Assembly: GCA_946800325.1 (NCBI GenBank)
Contig: OX326958.1
Location: 3,172,001-3,236,000, forward strand
Direction of reading: 5' to 3'
Length of the DNA stretch: 64,000 nucleotides
From: Luzula sylvatica
Lineage: Eukaryota > Streptophyta > Magnoliopsida > Poales > Juncaceae
In this document: positions 11,781 to 24,679 of the stretch, piece by piece
How positions within the stretch are numbered: position 1 is the stretch's first letter
How the letters are laid out: each line of letters opens with the position of its first letter
The notes under the pieces: generated by a model
What the model saw: the letters and a program-made list of their open reading frames with translations, nothing else
What the model was told of the DNA's origin: nothing
Database searches by the model: none
Program-made: the position numbers and the translations under genes

Positions 11781-13516
11781 CGTGTTTTTAGATCATTTGT
11801 ATTGTATCTTTTACTACATAACTTTTCACCAAATTTTACAAAGACTAAGAAAGTTTGTTTTTCGATTCAAAACAAGCTTTTAACGCTTTGAGGAATTCAA
11901 ATAACGTATTTTTAGATCATTTGTATCGTATCTTTTACTATATAACTTTTCACCAAATTACACAAACACTAAGAAAGTGTGTTTTTCGATTCAAAACAAG
12001 ATTTTAACGCTTTGAGGAGTTCAAATATCGTGTTTTTAGATCATTTGTATCGTATCTTTTGCTACATAAGTTTTCACAAAATTTCACAAACAGTAATAAA
12101 GTTTGTTTTTCGATTCAAAACAAGATTTTAACGCTTTGAGGAGTTCAAATAACGTGTTTTTAGATCATTTGTATCGTATCTTTTGCTACATAACTTTTCA
12201 CCAAATTTTACAAAAACTAAGAAAGTTTGTTTTTCGATTCAAAACACACTTTTAACGCTTTGAGGAGTTCAAATAACGTGTTTTTATATCATTTGTATCG
12301 TATCTTTTACTACATAACTTTTCACCAAATTCCACAAACACTAATAAAGTTTGTTTTTCGATTCAAAACAAGATTTTAACGCTTTGAGGAGTTCAAATAA
12401 CGTGTTTTTAGATCATTTGTATTGTATCTTTTACTACATAACTTTTCACCAAATTTTACAAAGACTAAGAAAGTTTGTTTTTCGATTCAAAACAAGCTTT
12501 TAACGCTTTGAGGAGTTCAAATAACGTGTTTCTAGATCATTTGTATCGTATCTTTTACTATATAACTTTTCACCAAATTTCACAAACACTAAGAAAGTGT
12601 GTTTTTCGATTCAAAACAAGATTTTAACGCTTTGAGGAGTTGAAATAACGTGTTTTTAGATCATTTGTATCGTATCTTTTGCTACATAAGTTTTCACAAA
12701 ATTTCACAAACAGTAATAAAGTTTGTTTTTCGATTCAAAACAAGATTTTAACGCTTTGAGGAGTTCAAATAACGTGTTTTTAGATCATTTGTATCGTATC
12801 TTTTGGTACATAACTTTTCACCAAATTTTACAAACACTAAGAAAGTTTGTTTTTCGATTCAAAACACACTTTTAACGCTTTGAGGAGTTCAAATAACGTG
12901 TTTTTATATCATTTGTATCGTATCTTTTACTACATAACTTTTCACCAAATTCCACAAACACTAATAAAGTTTGTTTTTCGATTCAAAACAAGATTTTAAC
13001 GCTTTGAGGAGTTTAAATAACGTGTTTTTAGATCATTTGTATCGTATCTTTTACTACATAACTTTTCACCAAATTTTACAAAGACTAAGAAAGTTTGTTT
13101 TTCGATTCAAAACAAACTTTTAACGCTTTGAGGAGTTCAAATAACGTGTTTTTAGATCATTCGTATCGTATCTTTTGCTACATAACTTTTCACCAAATTT
13201 CACAAACACTAAGAAAGTTTGTTTTTCGATTCAAAACAGGATTTTAACGCTTTGAGGAGTTCAAATAACTTGTTTTTAGATCATTTGTACTGTATCTTTT
13301 ACTACATAACTTTTCACCAAATTTTACAAACACTAAGAAAGTTTGTTTTTCGATTCAAAACAAGATTTTAACGCTTTGAGGAGTTCGAATAACGTGTTTT
13401 TAGATCATTTGTATTGTATCTTTTACTACATAACTTTTCACCAAATTTTACAAACACTAAGAAAGATTGTTTTTCGATTCAAAACAAGATTTTAACGCTT
13501 TGAGGAGTTCGAATAA
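11781..13516. repeat. 14-mer unit 4 (1736 bp)
   Basis: Standard 14-mer with both modules: ACGTATTTTTAG near 11905, GTTTCTAG near 12529, and the D variant TTTTGGTACATAAC near 12803. Private changes include GAGGAATTC near 11891 and TGTACTGTATC in H near 13287. The GATT marker is at 13465. Confidence 0.88.
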
Positions 13517-15252
13517 CGTGTTTTTAGATCATTTGTATTGTATCTTTTACTACATAACTTTTCACCAAATTTTACAAAGACTAAGAAAGTTTGTTTTTCG
13601 ATTCAAAACAAGCTTTTAACGCTTAGAGGAGTTCAAATAACGTGTTTTTAGATCATTTGTATCGTATCTTTTACTATATAACTTTTCACCAAATTTCACA
13701 AACACTAAGAAAGTGTGTTTTTCGATTCAAAACAAGATTTTAACGCTTTGAGGAGTTCAAATAACGTGTTTTTAGATCGTTCGTATCGTATCTTTTGCTA
13801 CATAACTTTTCACCAAATTTCACAAACACTAAGAAAGTTTGTTTTTCGATTCAAAACAGGATTTTAACGCTTTGAGGAGTTCAAATAACTTGTTTTTAGA
13901 TCATTTGTATTGTATCTTTTACTACATAACTTTTCACCAAATTTTACAAACACTAAGAAAGTTTGTTTTTCGATTCAAAACACACTTTTAACGCTTTGAG
14001 GAGTTCAAATAACGTGTTTTTATATCATTTGTATCGTATCTTTTACTACATAACTTTTCACCAAATTCCACAAACACTAATAAAGTTTGTTTTTCGATTC
14101 AAAACAAGATTTTAACGCTTTGAGGAGTTCAAATAACGTGTTTTTAGATCATTTGTATTGTATCTTTTACTACATAACTTTTCACCAAATTTTACAAAGA
14201 CTAAGAAAGTTTGTTTTTCGATTCAAAACAAGCTTTTAACGCTTTGAGGAGTTCAAATAACGTGTTTCTAGATCATTTGTATCGTATCTTTTACTATATA
14301 ACTTTTCACCAAATTTCACAAACACTAAGAAAGTGTGTTTTTCGATTCAAAACAAGATTTTAACGCTTTGAGGAGTTGAAATAACGTGTTTTTAGATCAT
14401 TTGTATCGTATCTTTTGCTACATAAGTTTTCACAAAATTTCACAAACAGTAATCAAGTTTGTTTTTCGATTCAAAACAAGATTTTAACGCTTTGAGGAGT
14501 TCAAATAACGTGTTTTTAGATCATTTGTATCGTATCTTTTGGTACATAACTTTTCACCAAATTTTACAAACACTAAGAAAGTTTGTTTTTCGATTCAAAA
14601 CACACTTTTAACGCTTTGAGGAGTTCAAATAATGTGTTTTTATATCATTTGTATCGTATCTTTTACTACATAACTTTTCACCAAATTCCACAAACACTAA
14701 TAAAGTTTGTTTTTCGATTCAAAACAAGATTTTAACGCTTTGAGGAGTTTAAATAACGTGTTTTTAGATCATTTGTATCGTATCTTTTACTACATAACTT
14801 TTCACCAAATTTTACAAAGACTAAGAAAGTTTGTTTTTCGATTCAAAACAAACTTTTAACGCTTTGAGGAGTTCAAATAACGTGTTTTTAGATCATTCGT
14901 ATCGTATCTTTTGCTACATAACTTTTCACCAAATTTCACAAACACTAAGAAAGTTTGTTTTTCGATTCAAAACAGGATTTTAACGCTTTGAGGAGTTCAA
15001 ATAACTTGTTTTTAGATCATTTGTATTGTATCTTTTACTACATAACTTTTCACCAAATTTTACAAACACTAAGAAATTTTGTTTTTCGATTCAAAACAAG
15101 ATTTTAACGCTTTGAGGAGTTCGAATAACGTGTTTTTAGATCATTTGTATTGTATCTTTTACTACATAACTTTTCACCAAATTTTACAAACACTAAGAAA
15201 GATTGTTTTTCGATTCAAAACAAGATTTTAACGCTTTGAGGAGTTCGAATAA
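13517..15252. repeat. 14-mer-length unit with rearranged first half (1736 bp)
   Basis: The order is A B G' H/D E A B C D E F G H I. It keeps the 14-monomer length, but positions 3 and 4 are a G variant with GATCGTTCG and a chimeric H/D monomer instead of C and D. The second half matches the standard unit, including GTTTCTAG near 14265 and TTTTGGTACATAAC near 14539. The length may have been conserved by gene conversion or by two exchanges that cancelled out. Confidence 0.85.
13889..14012 (+). repeat. Chimeric H/D monomer (crossover scar)
   Basis: The left part is H type (ACTTG start, TATTGTATC, ACTACATAAC). The right end is D type (ACACACTTTT at the 3' end) and leads into a normal E monomer. 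Between these markers the two types are identical, so the exchange point lies within about 60 bp. A monomer mixing the diagnostic ends of two types is what unequal exchange in register would leave. Confidence 0.8.
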
Positions 15253-15872
15253 CGTGTTTTTAGATCATTTGTATTGTATCTTTTACTACATAACTTTTCA
15301 CCAAATTTTACAAAGACTAAGAAAGTTTGTTTTTCGATTCAAAACAAGCTTTTAACGCTTTGAGGAGTTCAAATAACGTGTTTTTAGATCATTTGTATCG
15401 TATCTTTTACTATATAACTTTTCACCAAATTTCACAAACACTAAGAAAGTGTGTTTTTCGATTCAAAACAAGATTTTAACGCTTTGAGGAGTTCAAATAA
15501 CGTGTTTTTAGATCGTTCGTATCGTATCTTTTGCTACATAACTTTTCACCAAATTTCACAAACACTAAGAAAGTTTGTTTTTCGATTCAAAACAGGATTT
15601 TAACGCTTTGAGGAGTTCAAATAACTTGTTTTTAGATCATTTGTATTGTATCTTTTACTACATAACTTTTCACCAAATTTTACAAACACTAAGAAAGTTT
15701 GTTTTTCGATTCAAAACAAGATTTTAACGCTTTGAGGAGTTCGAATAACGTGTTTTTAGATCATTTGTATTGTATCTTTTACTACATAACTTTTCACCAA
15801 ATTTTACAAACACTAAGAAAGATTGTTTTTCGATTCAAAACAAGATTTTAACGCTTTGAGGAGTTCGAATAA
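15253..15872. repeat. 5-mer unit A B G' H I (620 bp) at the end of the 14/9-mer array
   Basis: GATT markers at 15201 and 15821 lie 620 bp apart. The unit has A, B, the GATCGTTCG variant of G, H and I, and lacks C, D, E and F. The same G' variant appears in the rearranged unit just upstream, so this 5-mer probably derives from it by a further deletion. It borders the 21-mer array. Confidence 0.85.
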
Positions 15873-18477
15873 CGTGTTTTTAGATCATTTGTATTGTATC
15901 TTTTACTACATAACTTTTCACCAAATTTTACAAAGACTAAGAAAGTTTGTTTTTCGATTCAAAACAAGCTTTTAACGCTTTGAGGAGTTCAAATAACGTG
16001 TTTTTAGATCATTTGTATCGTATCTTTTACTATATAACTTTTCACCAAATTTCACAAACACTAAGAAAGTGTGTTTTTCGATTCAAAACAAGATTTTAAC
16101 GCTTTGAGGAGTTCAAATAACGTGTTTTTAGATCGTTCGTATCGTATCTTTTGCTCCATACCTTTTCACCAAATTTCACAAACACTAAGAAAGTTTGTTT
16201 TTCGATTCAAAACAGGATTTTAACGCTTTGAGGAGTTCAAATGACATGTTTTTAGATCATTTGTATCGTATCTTTTACTACATAACTTTTCACCAAATTT
16301 TACAAACACTAAGAAAGTTTGTTTTTCGATTCAAAACAAGATTTTAACGCTTTGAGGAGTTCGAATAACGTGTTTTTAGATCATTTGTATCGTATCTTTT
16401 ACTACATAACTTTTCACCAAATTTTACAAAGACTAAGAAAGTTTGTTTTTCGATTCAAAACAAACTTTTAACGCTTTGAGGAGTTCAAATAACGTGTTTT
16501 TAGATCATTCGTATCGTATCTTTTGCTACATAACTTTTCACCAAATTTCACAAACACTAAGAAAGTTTGTTTTTCGATTCAAAACAGGATTTTAACGCTT
16601 TGAGGAGTTCAAATAACTTGTTTTTAGATAATTTGTATTGTATCTTTTACTACATAACTTTTCACCAAATTTTACAAACACTAAGAAAGTTTGTTTTTTG
16701 ATTCAAAACAAGATTTTAACGCTTTGAGGAGTTCGAATAACGTGTTTTTAGATCATTTGTATTGTATCTTTTACTACATAACTTTTCACCAAATTTTACA
16801 AACACTAAGAAAGATTGTTTTTCGATTCAAAACAAGATTTTAACGCTTTGAGGAGTTCGAATAACGTGTTTTTAGATCATTTGTATTGTATCTTTTACTA
16901 CATAACTTTTCACCAAATTTTACAAAGACTAAGAAAGTTTGTTTTTCGATTCAAAACAAACTTTTAACGCTTTGAGGAGTTCAAATAACGTGTTTTTAGA
17001 TCATTCGTATCGTATCTTTTGCTACATAACTTTTCACCAAATTTCACAAACACTAAGAAAGTTTGTTTTTCGATTCAAAACAGGATTTTAACGCTTTGAG
17101 GAGTTCAAATAACTTGTTTTTAGATCATTTGTATTGTATCTTTTACTACATAACTTTTCACCAAATTTTACAAACACTAAGAAAGTTTGTTTTTCGATTC
17201 AAAACAAGATTTTAACGCTTTGAGGAGTTCGAATAACGTGTTTTTAGATCATTTGTATTGTATCTTTTACTACATAACTTTTCACCAAATTTTACAAACA
17301 CTAAGAAAGATTGTTTTTTCGATTCAAAACAAGATTTTAACGCTTTGAGGAGTTCGAATAACGTGTTTTTAGATCATTTGTATTGTATCTTTTACTACAT
17401 AACTTTTCACCAAATTTTACAAAGACTAAGAAAGTTTGTTTTTCGATTCAAAACAAGCTTTTAACGCTTTGAGGAGTTCAAATAACGTGTTTTTAGATCA
17501 TTTGTATCGTATCTTTTACTATATAACTTTTCACCAAATTTCACAAACACTAAGAAAGTGTGTTTTTCGATTCAAAACAAGATTTTAATGCTTTGAGGAG
17601 TTCAAATAACGTGTTTTTAGATCATTTGTATCGTATCTTTTGCTACATAAGTTTTCACAAAATTTCACAAACAGTAATAAAGTTTGTTTTTCGATTCAAA
17701 ACAAGATTTTAACGCTTTGAGGAGTTCAAATAACGTGTTTTTAGATCATTTGTATCGTATCTTTTGCTACATAACTTTTCACCAAATTTTACAAACACTA
17801 AGAAAGTTTGTTTTTCGATTCAAAACACACTTTTAACGCTTTGAGGAGTTCAAATAACGTGTTTTTATATCATTTGTATCGTATCTTTTACTACATAACT
17901 TTTCACCAAATTCCACAAACACTAATAAAGTTTGTTTTTCGATTCAAAACAAGATTTTAACGCTTTGATGAGTTCAAATAACGTGTTTTTAGATCATTTG
18001 TATCGTATCTTTTGCTACATAACTTTTCACCAAATTTTACAAACACTAAGAAAGTTTGTTTTTCGATTCAAAACACACTTTTAACGCTTTGAGGAGTTCA
18101 AATAACGTGTTTTTATATCATTTGTATCGTATCTTTTACTACATAACTTTTCACCAAATTCCACAAACACTAATAAAGTTTGTTTTTCGATTCAAAACAA
18201 GATTTTAACGCTTTGAGGAGTTCGAATAACGTGGTTTTAGATCATTTGTATTGTATCTTTTACTACATAACTTTTCACCAAATTTTACAAACACTAAGAA
18301 AGTTTGTTTTTCGATTCAAAACAAGATTTTAACGCTTTGAGGAGTTCGAATAACGTGTTTTTAGATCATTTGTATTGTATCTTTTACTACATAACTTTTC
18401 ACCAAATTTTACAAACACTAAGAAAGATTGTTTTTCGATTCAAAACAAGATTTTAACGCTTTGAGGAGTTCGAATAA
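15873..18477. repeat. 21-mer higher-order repeat, copy 1 (2605 bp)
   Basis: The order is A B G(CCATACC) J F G H I, then A/F G H I with an extra T, then A B C D E D E H' I. The length is 21 x 124 + 1; the extra base is a T in TTGTTTTTTCG near 17314. H' carries the private GTGGTTTTAG near 18231. I noticed only two differences from copy 2: GATAATTTG near 16628 and GATGAGTTC near 17968. Confidence 0.93.
16865..16988 (+). repeat. Chimeric A/F monomer inside the 21-mer
   Basis: The left half has A-type TATTG preceded by TTCGAATAA; the 3' end has F-type AAACTTTT. AAAGAC in the middle is shared by both types. It joins an I monomer to a G monomer, so A, B, C, D and E are skipped. It recurs at 19470 and 22075 in the other two copies, so the fusion predates the amplification of the 21-mer. 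Confidence 0.78.
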
Positions 18478-21082
18478 CGTGTTTTTAGATCATTTGTATT
18501 GTATCTTTTACTACATAACTTTTCACCAAATTTTACAAAGACTAAGAAAGTTTGTTTTTCGATTCAAAACAAGCTTTTAACGCTTTGAGGAGTTCAAATA
18601 ACGTGTTTTTAGATCATTTGTATCGTATCTTTTACTATATAACTTTTCACCAAATTTCACAAACACTAAGAAAGTGTGTTTTTCGATTCAAAACAAGATT
18701 TTAACGCTTTGAGGAGTTCAAATAACGTGTTTTTAGATCGTTCGTATCGTATCTTTTGCTCCATACCTTTTCACCAAATTTCACAAACACTAAGAAAGTT
18801 TGTTTTTCGATTCAAAACAGGATTTTAACGCTTTGAGGAGTTCAAATGACATGTTTTTAGATCATTTGTATCGTATCTTTTACTACATAACTTTTCACCA
18901 AATTTTACAAACACTAAGAAAGTTTGTTTTTCGATTCAAAACAAGATTTTAACGCTTTGAGGAGTTCGAATAACGTGTTTTTAGATCATTTGTATCGTAT
19001 CTTTTACTACATAACTTTTCACCAAATTTTACAAAGACTAAGAAAGTTTGTTTTTCGATTCAAAACAAACTTTTAACGCTTTGAGGAGTTCAAATAACGT
19101 GTTTTTAGATCATTCGTATCGTATCTTTTGCTACATAACTTTTCACCAAATTTCACAAACACTAAGAAAGTTTGTTTTTCGATTCAAAACAGGATTTTAA
19201 CGCTTTGAGGAGTTCAAATAACTTGTTTTTAGATCATTTGTATTGTATCTTTTACTACATAACTTTTCACCAAATTTTACAAACACTAAGAAAGTTTGTT
19301 TTTTGATTCAAAACAAGATTTTAACGCTTTGAGGAGTTCGAATAACGTGTTTTTAGATCATTTGTATTGTATCTTTTACTACATAACTTTTCACCAAATT
19401 TTACAAACACTAAGAAAGATTGTTTTTCGATTCAAAACAAGATTTTAACGCTTTGAGGAGTTCGAATAACGTGTTTTTAGATCATTTGTATTGTATCTTT
19501 TACTACATAACTTTTCACCAAATTTTACAAAGACTAAGAAAGTTTGTTTTTCGATTCAAAACAAACTTTTAACGCTTTGAGGAGTTCAAATAACGTGTTT
19601 TTAGATCATTCGTATCGTATCTTTTGCTACATAACTTTTCACCAAATTTCACAAACACTAAGAAAGTTTGTTTTTCGATTCAAAACAGGATTTTAACGCT
19701 TTGAGGAGTTCAAATAACTTGTTTTTAGATCATTTGTATTGTATCTTTTACTACATAACTTTTCACCAAATTTTACAAACACTAAGAAAGTTTGTTTTTC
19801 GATTCAAAACAAGATTTTAACGCTTTGAGGAGTTCGAATAACGTGTTTTTAGATCATTTGTATTGTATCTTTTACTACATAACTTTTCACCAAATTTTAC
19901 AAACACTAAGAAAGATTGTTTTTTCGATTCAAAACAAGATTTTAACGCTTTGAGGAGTTCGAATAACGTGTTTTTAGATCATTTGTATTGTATCTTTTAC
20001 TACATAACTTTTCACCAAATTTTACAAAGACTAAGAAAGTTTGTTTTTCGATTCAAAACAAGCTTTTAACGCTTTGAGGAGTTCAAATAACGTGTTTTTA
20101 GATCATTTGTATCGTATCTTTTACTATATAACTTTTCACCAAATTTCACAAACACTAAGAAAGTGTGTTTTTCGATTCAAAACAAGATTTTAATGCTTTG
20201 AGGAGTTCAAATAACGTGTTTTTAGATCATTTGTATCGTATCTTTTGCTACATAAGTTTTCACAAAATTTCACAAACAGTAATAAAGTTTGTTTTTCGAT
20301 TCAAAACAAGATTTTAACGCTTTGAGGAGTTCAAATAACGTGTTTTTAGATCATTTGTATCGTATCTTTTGCTACATAACTTTTCACCAAATTTTACAAA
20401 CACTAAGAAAGTTTGTTTTTCGATTCAAAACACACTTTTAACGCTTTGAGGAGTTCAAATAACGTGTTTTTATATCATTTGTATCGTATCTTTTACTACA
20501 TAACTTTTCACCAAATTCCACAAACACTAATAAAGTTTGTTTTTCGATTCAAAACAAGATTTTAACGCTTTGAGGAGTTCAAATAACGTGTTTTTAGATC
20601 ATTTGTATCGTATCTTTTGCTACATAACTTTTCACCAAATTTTACAAACACTAAGAAAGTTTGTTTTTCGATTCAAAACACACTTTTAACGCTTTGAGGA
20701 GTTCAAATAACGTGTTTTTATATCATTTGTATCGTATCTTTTACTACATAACTTTTCACCAAATTCCACAAACACTAATAAAGTTTGTTTTTCGATTCAA
20801 AACAAGATTTTAACGCTTTGAGGAGTTCGAATAACGTGGTTTTAGATCATTTGTATTGTATCTTTTACTACATAACTTTTCACCAAATTTTACAAACACT
20901 AAGAAAGTTTGTTTTTCGATTCAAAACAAGATTTTAACGCTTTGAGGAGTTCGAATAACGTGTTTTTAGATCATTTGTATTGTATCTTTTACTACATAAC
21001 TTTTCACCAAATTTTACAAACACTAAGAAAGATTGTTTTTCGATTCAAAACAAGATTTTAACGCTTTGAGGAGTTCGAATAA
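18478..21082. repeat. 21-mer higher-order repeat, copy 2 (2605 bp)
   Basis: All landmarks repeat at +2605: GATCGTTCG at 18736, the extra T near 19919, GTGGTTTTAG near 20836, and GATT markers at 19418, 19914 and 21031. By eye it is almost base-identical to the copies on both sides, which makes this the most recently amplified part of the window. Confidence 0.93.
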
Positions 21083-23490
21083 CGTGTTTTTAGATCATTT
21101 GTATTGTATCTTTTACTACATAACTTTTCACCAAATTTTACAAAGACTAAGAAAGTTTGTTTTTCGATTCAAAACAAGCTTTTAACGCTTTGAGGAGTTC
21201 AAATAACGTGTTTTTAGATCATTTGTATCGTATCTTTTACTATATAACTTTTCACCAAATTTCACAAACACTAAGAAAGTGTGTTTTTCGATTCAAAACA
21301 AGATTTTAACGCTTTGAGGAGTTCAAATAACGTGTTTTTAGATCGTTCGTATCGTATCTTTTGCTCCATACCTTTTCACCAAATTTCACAAACACTAAGA
21401 AAGTTTGTTTTTCGATTCAAAACAGGATTTTAACGCTTTGAGGAGTTCAAATGACATGTTTTTAGATCATTTGTATCGTATCTTTTACTACATAACTTTT
21501 CACCAAATTTTACAAACACTAAGAAAGTTTGTTTTTCGATTCAAAACAAGATTTTAACGCTTTGAGGAGTTCGAATAACGTGTTTTTAGATCATTTGTAT
21601 CGTATCTTTTACTACATAACTTTTCACCAAATTTTACAAAGACTAAGAAAGTTTGTTTTTCGATTCAAAACAAACTTTTAACGCTTTGAGGAGTTCAAAT
21701 AACGTGTTTTTAGATCATTCGTATCGTATCTTTTGCTACATAACTTTTCACCAAATTTCACAAACACTAAGAAAGTTTGTTTTTCGATTCAAAACAGGAT
21801 TTTAACGCTTTGAGGAGTTCAAATAACTTGTTTTTAGATCATTTGTATTGTATCTTTTACTACATAACTTTTCACCAAATTTTACAAACACTAAGAAAGT
21901 TTGTTTTTTGATTCAAAACAAGATTTTAACGCTTTGAGGAGTTCGAATAACGTGTTTTTAGATCATTTGTATTGTATCTTTTACTACATAACTTTTCACC
22001 AAATTTTACAAACACTAAGAAAGATTGTTTTTCGATTCAAAACAAGATTTTAACGCTTTGAGGAGTTCGAATAACGTGTTTTTAGATCATTTGTATTGTA
22101 TCTTTTACTACATAACTTTTCACCAAATTTTACAAAGACTAAGAAAGTTTGTTTTTCGATTCAAAACAAACTTTTAACGCTTTGAGGAGTTCAAATAACG
22201 TGTTTTTAGATCATTCGTATCGTATCTTTTGCTACAAAACTTTTCACCAAATTTCACAAACACTAAGAAAGTTTGTTTTTCGATTCAAAACAGGATTTTA
22301 ACGCTTTGAGGAGTTCAAATAACTTGTTTTTAGATCATTTGTATTGTATCTTTTACTACATAACTTTTCACCAAATTTTACAAACACTAAGAAAGTTTGT
22401 TTTTCGATTCAAAACAAGATTTTAACGCTTTGAGGAGTTCGAATAACGTGTTTTTAGATCATTTGTATTGTATCTTTTACTACATAACTTTTCACCAAAT
22501 TTTACAAACACTAAGAAAGATTGTTTTTTCGATTCAAAACAAGATTTTAACGCTTTGAGGAGTTCGAATAACGTGTTTTTAGATCATTTGTATTGTATCT
22601 TTTACTACATAACTTTTCACCAAATTTTACAAAGACTAAGAAAGTTTGTTTTTCGATTCAAAACAAGCTTTTAACGCTTTGAGGAGTTCAAATAACGTGT
22701 TTTTAGATCATTTGTATCGTATCTTTTACTATATAACTTTTCACCAAATTTCACAAACACTAAGAAAGTGTGTTTTTCGATTCAAAACAAGATTTTAATG
22801 CTTTGAGGAGTTCAAATAACGTGTTTTTAGATCATTTGTATCGTATCTTTTGCTACATAAGTTTTCACAAAATTTCACAAACAGTAATAAAGTTTGTTTT
22901 TCGATTCAAAACAAGATTTTAACGCTTTGAGGAGTTCAAATAACGTGTTTTTAGATCATTTGTATCGTATCTTTTGCTACATAACTTTTCACCAAATTTT
23001 ACAAACACTAAGAAAGTTTGTTTTTCGATTCAAAACACACTTTTAACGCTTTGAGGAGTTCAAATAACGTGTTTTTATATCATTTGTATCGTATCTTTTA
23101 CTACATAACTTTTCACCAAATTCCACAAACACTAATAAAGTTTGTTTTTCGATTCAAAACAAGATTTTAACGCTTTGAGGAGTTCAAATAACGTGTTTTT
23201 AGATCATTTGTATCGTATCTTTTGCTACATAACTTTTCACCAAATTTTACAAACACTAAGAAAGTTTGTTTTTCGATTCAAAACACACTTTTAACGCTTT
23301 GAGGAGTTCAAATAACGTGTTTTTATATCATTTGTATCGTATCTTTTACTACATAACTTTTCACCAAATTCCACAAACACTAATAAAGTTTGTTTTTCGA
23401 TTCAAAACAAGATTTTAACGCTTTGAGGAGTTCGAATAACGTGGTTTTAGATCATTTGTATTGTATCTTTTACTACATAACTTTTCACCA
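21083..23490. repeat. 21-mer higher-order repeat, copy 3 (incomplete)
   Basis: It follows copy 2 monomer for monomer through the D E D E tract. It then ends inside H': the monomer at 23440 starts with GTGGTTTTAG but continues as A type (AAAGAC, AAGCTT). The last one and a half monomers are therefore missing. One private change is seen, GCTACAAAAC near 22232. The end coordinate is approximate because H' and A are identical between the markers. Confidence 0.9.
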
Positions 23491-24679
23491 AATTTTACAA
23501 AGACTAAGAAAGTTTGTTTTTCGATTCAAAACAAGCTTTTAACGCTTTGAGGAGTTCAAATAACGTGTTTTTAGATCATTTGTATCGTATCTTTTACTAT
23601 ATAACTTTTCACCAAATTTCACAAACACTAAGAAAGTGTGTTTTTTGATTCAAAACAAGATTTTAACGCTTTGAGGAGTTCAAATAACGTGTTTTTAGAT
23701 CATTTGTATCGTATCTTTTGCTACATAAGTTTTCACAAAATTTCACAAACAGTAATAAAGTTTGTTTTTCGATTCAAAACAAGATTTTAACGCTTTGAGG
23801 AGTTCAAATAACGTGTTTTTAGATCATTTGTATCGTATCTTTTGCTACATAACTTTTCACCAAATTTTACAAAAACTAAGAAAGTTTGTTTTTCAATTCA
23901 AAACACACTTTTAACGCTTTGAGGAGTTCAAATAACGTGTTTTTATATCATTTGTATCGTATCATTTACTACATAACTTTTCACCAAATTCCACAAACAC
24001 TAATAAAGTTTGTTTTTCGATTCAAAACAAGATTTTAACGCTTTGAGGAGTTCAAATAACGTGTTTTTAGATCATTTGTATTGTATCTTTTACTACATAA
24101 CTTTTCACCAAATTTTACAAAGACTAAGAAAGTTTGTTTTTCGATTCAAAACAAGCTTTTAACGCTTTGAGGAGTTCAAATAACGTGTTTTTAGATGATT
24201 TGTATCGTATCTTTTACTATATAACTTTTCACCAAATTTCACAAACACTAAGAAAGTGTGTTTTTCGATTCAAAACAAGATTTTAACGCTTTGAGGAGTT
24301 CAAATAACGTGTTTTTAGATCATTTGTATCGTATCTTTTGCTACATAAGTTTTCACAAAATTTCACAAACAGTAATAAAGTTTGTTTTTCGATTCAAAAC
24401 AAGATTTTAACGCTTTGAGGAGTTCAAATAACGTGTTTTTAGATCATTTGTATCGTATCTTTCGCTACATAACTTTTCACCAAATTTTACAAAAACTAAG
24501 AAAGTTTGTTTTTCGATTCAAAACACACTTTTAACGCTTTGAGGAGTTCAAATAACGTGTTTTTATATCATTTGTATCGTATCTTTTACTACATAACTTT
24601 TCACCAAATTCCACAAACACTAATAAAGTTTGTTTTTCGATTCAAAACAAGATTTTAACGCTTTGAGGAGTTCAAATAA
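23440..24679. repeat. Two tandem ABCDE modules (620 bp each)
   Basis: Ten monomers read ABCDE ABCDE. The first A is the H'/A chimera at the end of the 21-mer array. AAGCTT occurs near 23532 and 24153. The two modules differ at a few positions, such as TTTTTTGATTC near 23640 and TTTTTCAATTC near 23890 in the first and GATGATTTG near 24195 and TTTCGCTAC near 24462 in the second. They link the 21-mer array to the first K monomer. Confidence 0.87.

Noticed and set aside
17258..17464. A 68-residue open reading frame, repeated at 19863-20069 and 22468-22674
   Set aside because: It exists only because an extra T (TTGTTTTTTCG) removes a stop in the I monomer of the 21-mer. It starts at TTG, spans two monomers and is internally repetitive. 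It has no upstream signal, and the three copies are carried by the 2605-bp repeat. It is satellite sequence read through, not a gene.
15873..23490. The near-identical 21-mers as a pure assembly duplication
   Set aside because: Single-base differences distinguish the copies, and the array ends in a clean chimeric monomer, so real tandem copies are more likely. Read depth is still the decisive test and cannot be run here.
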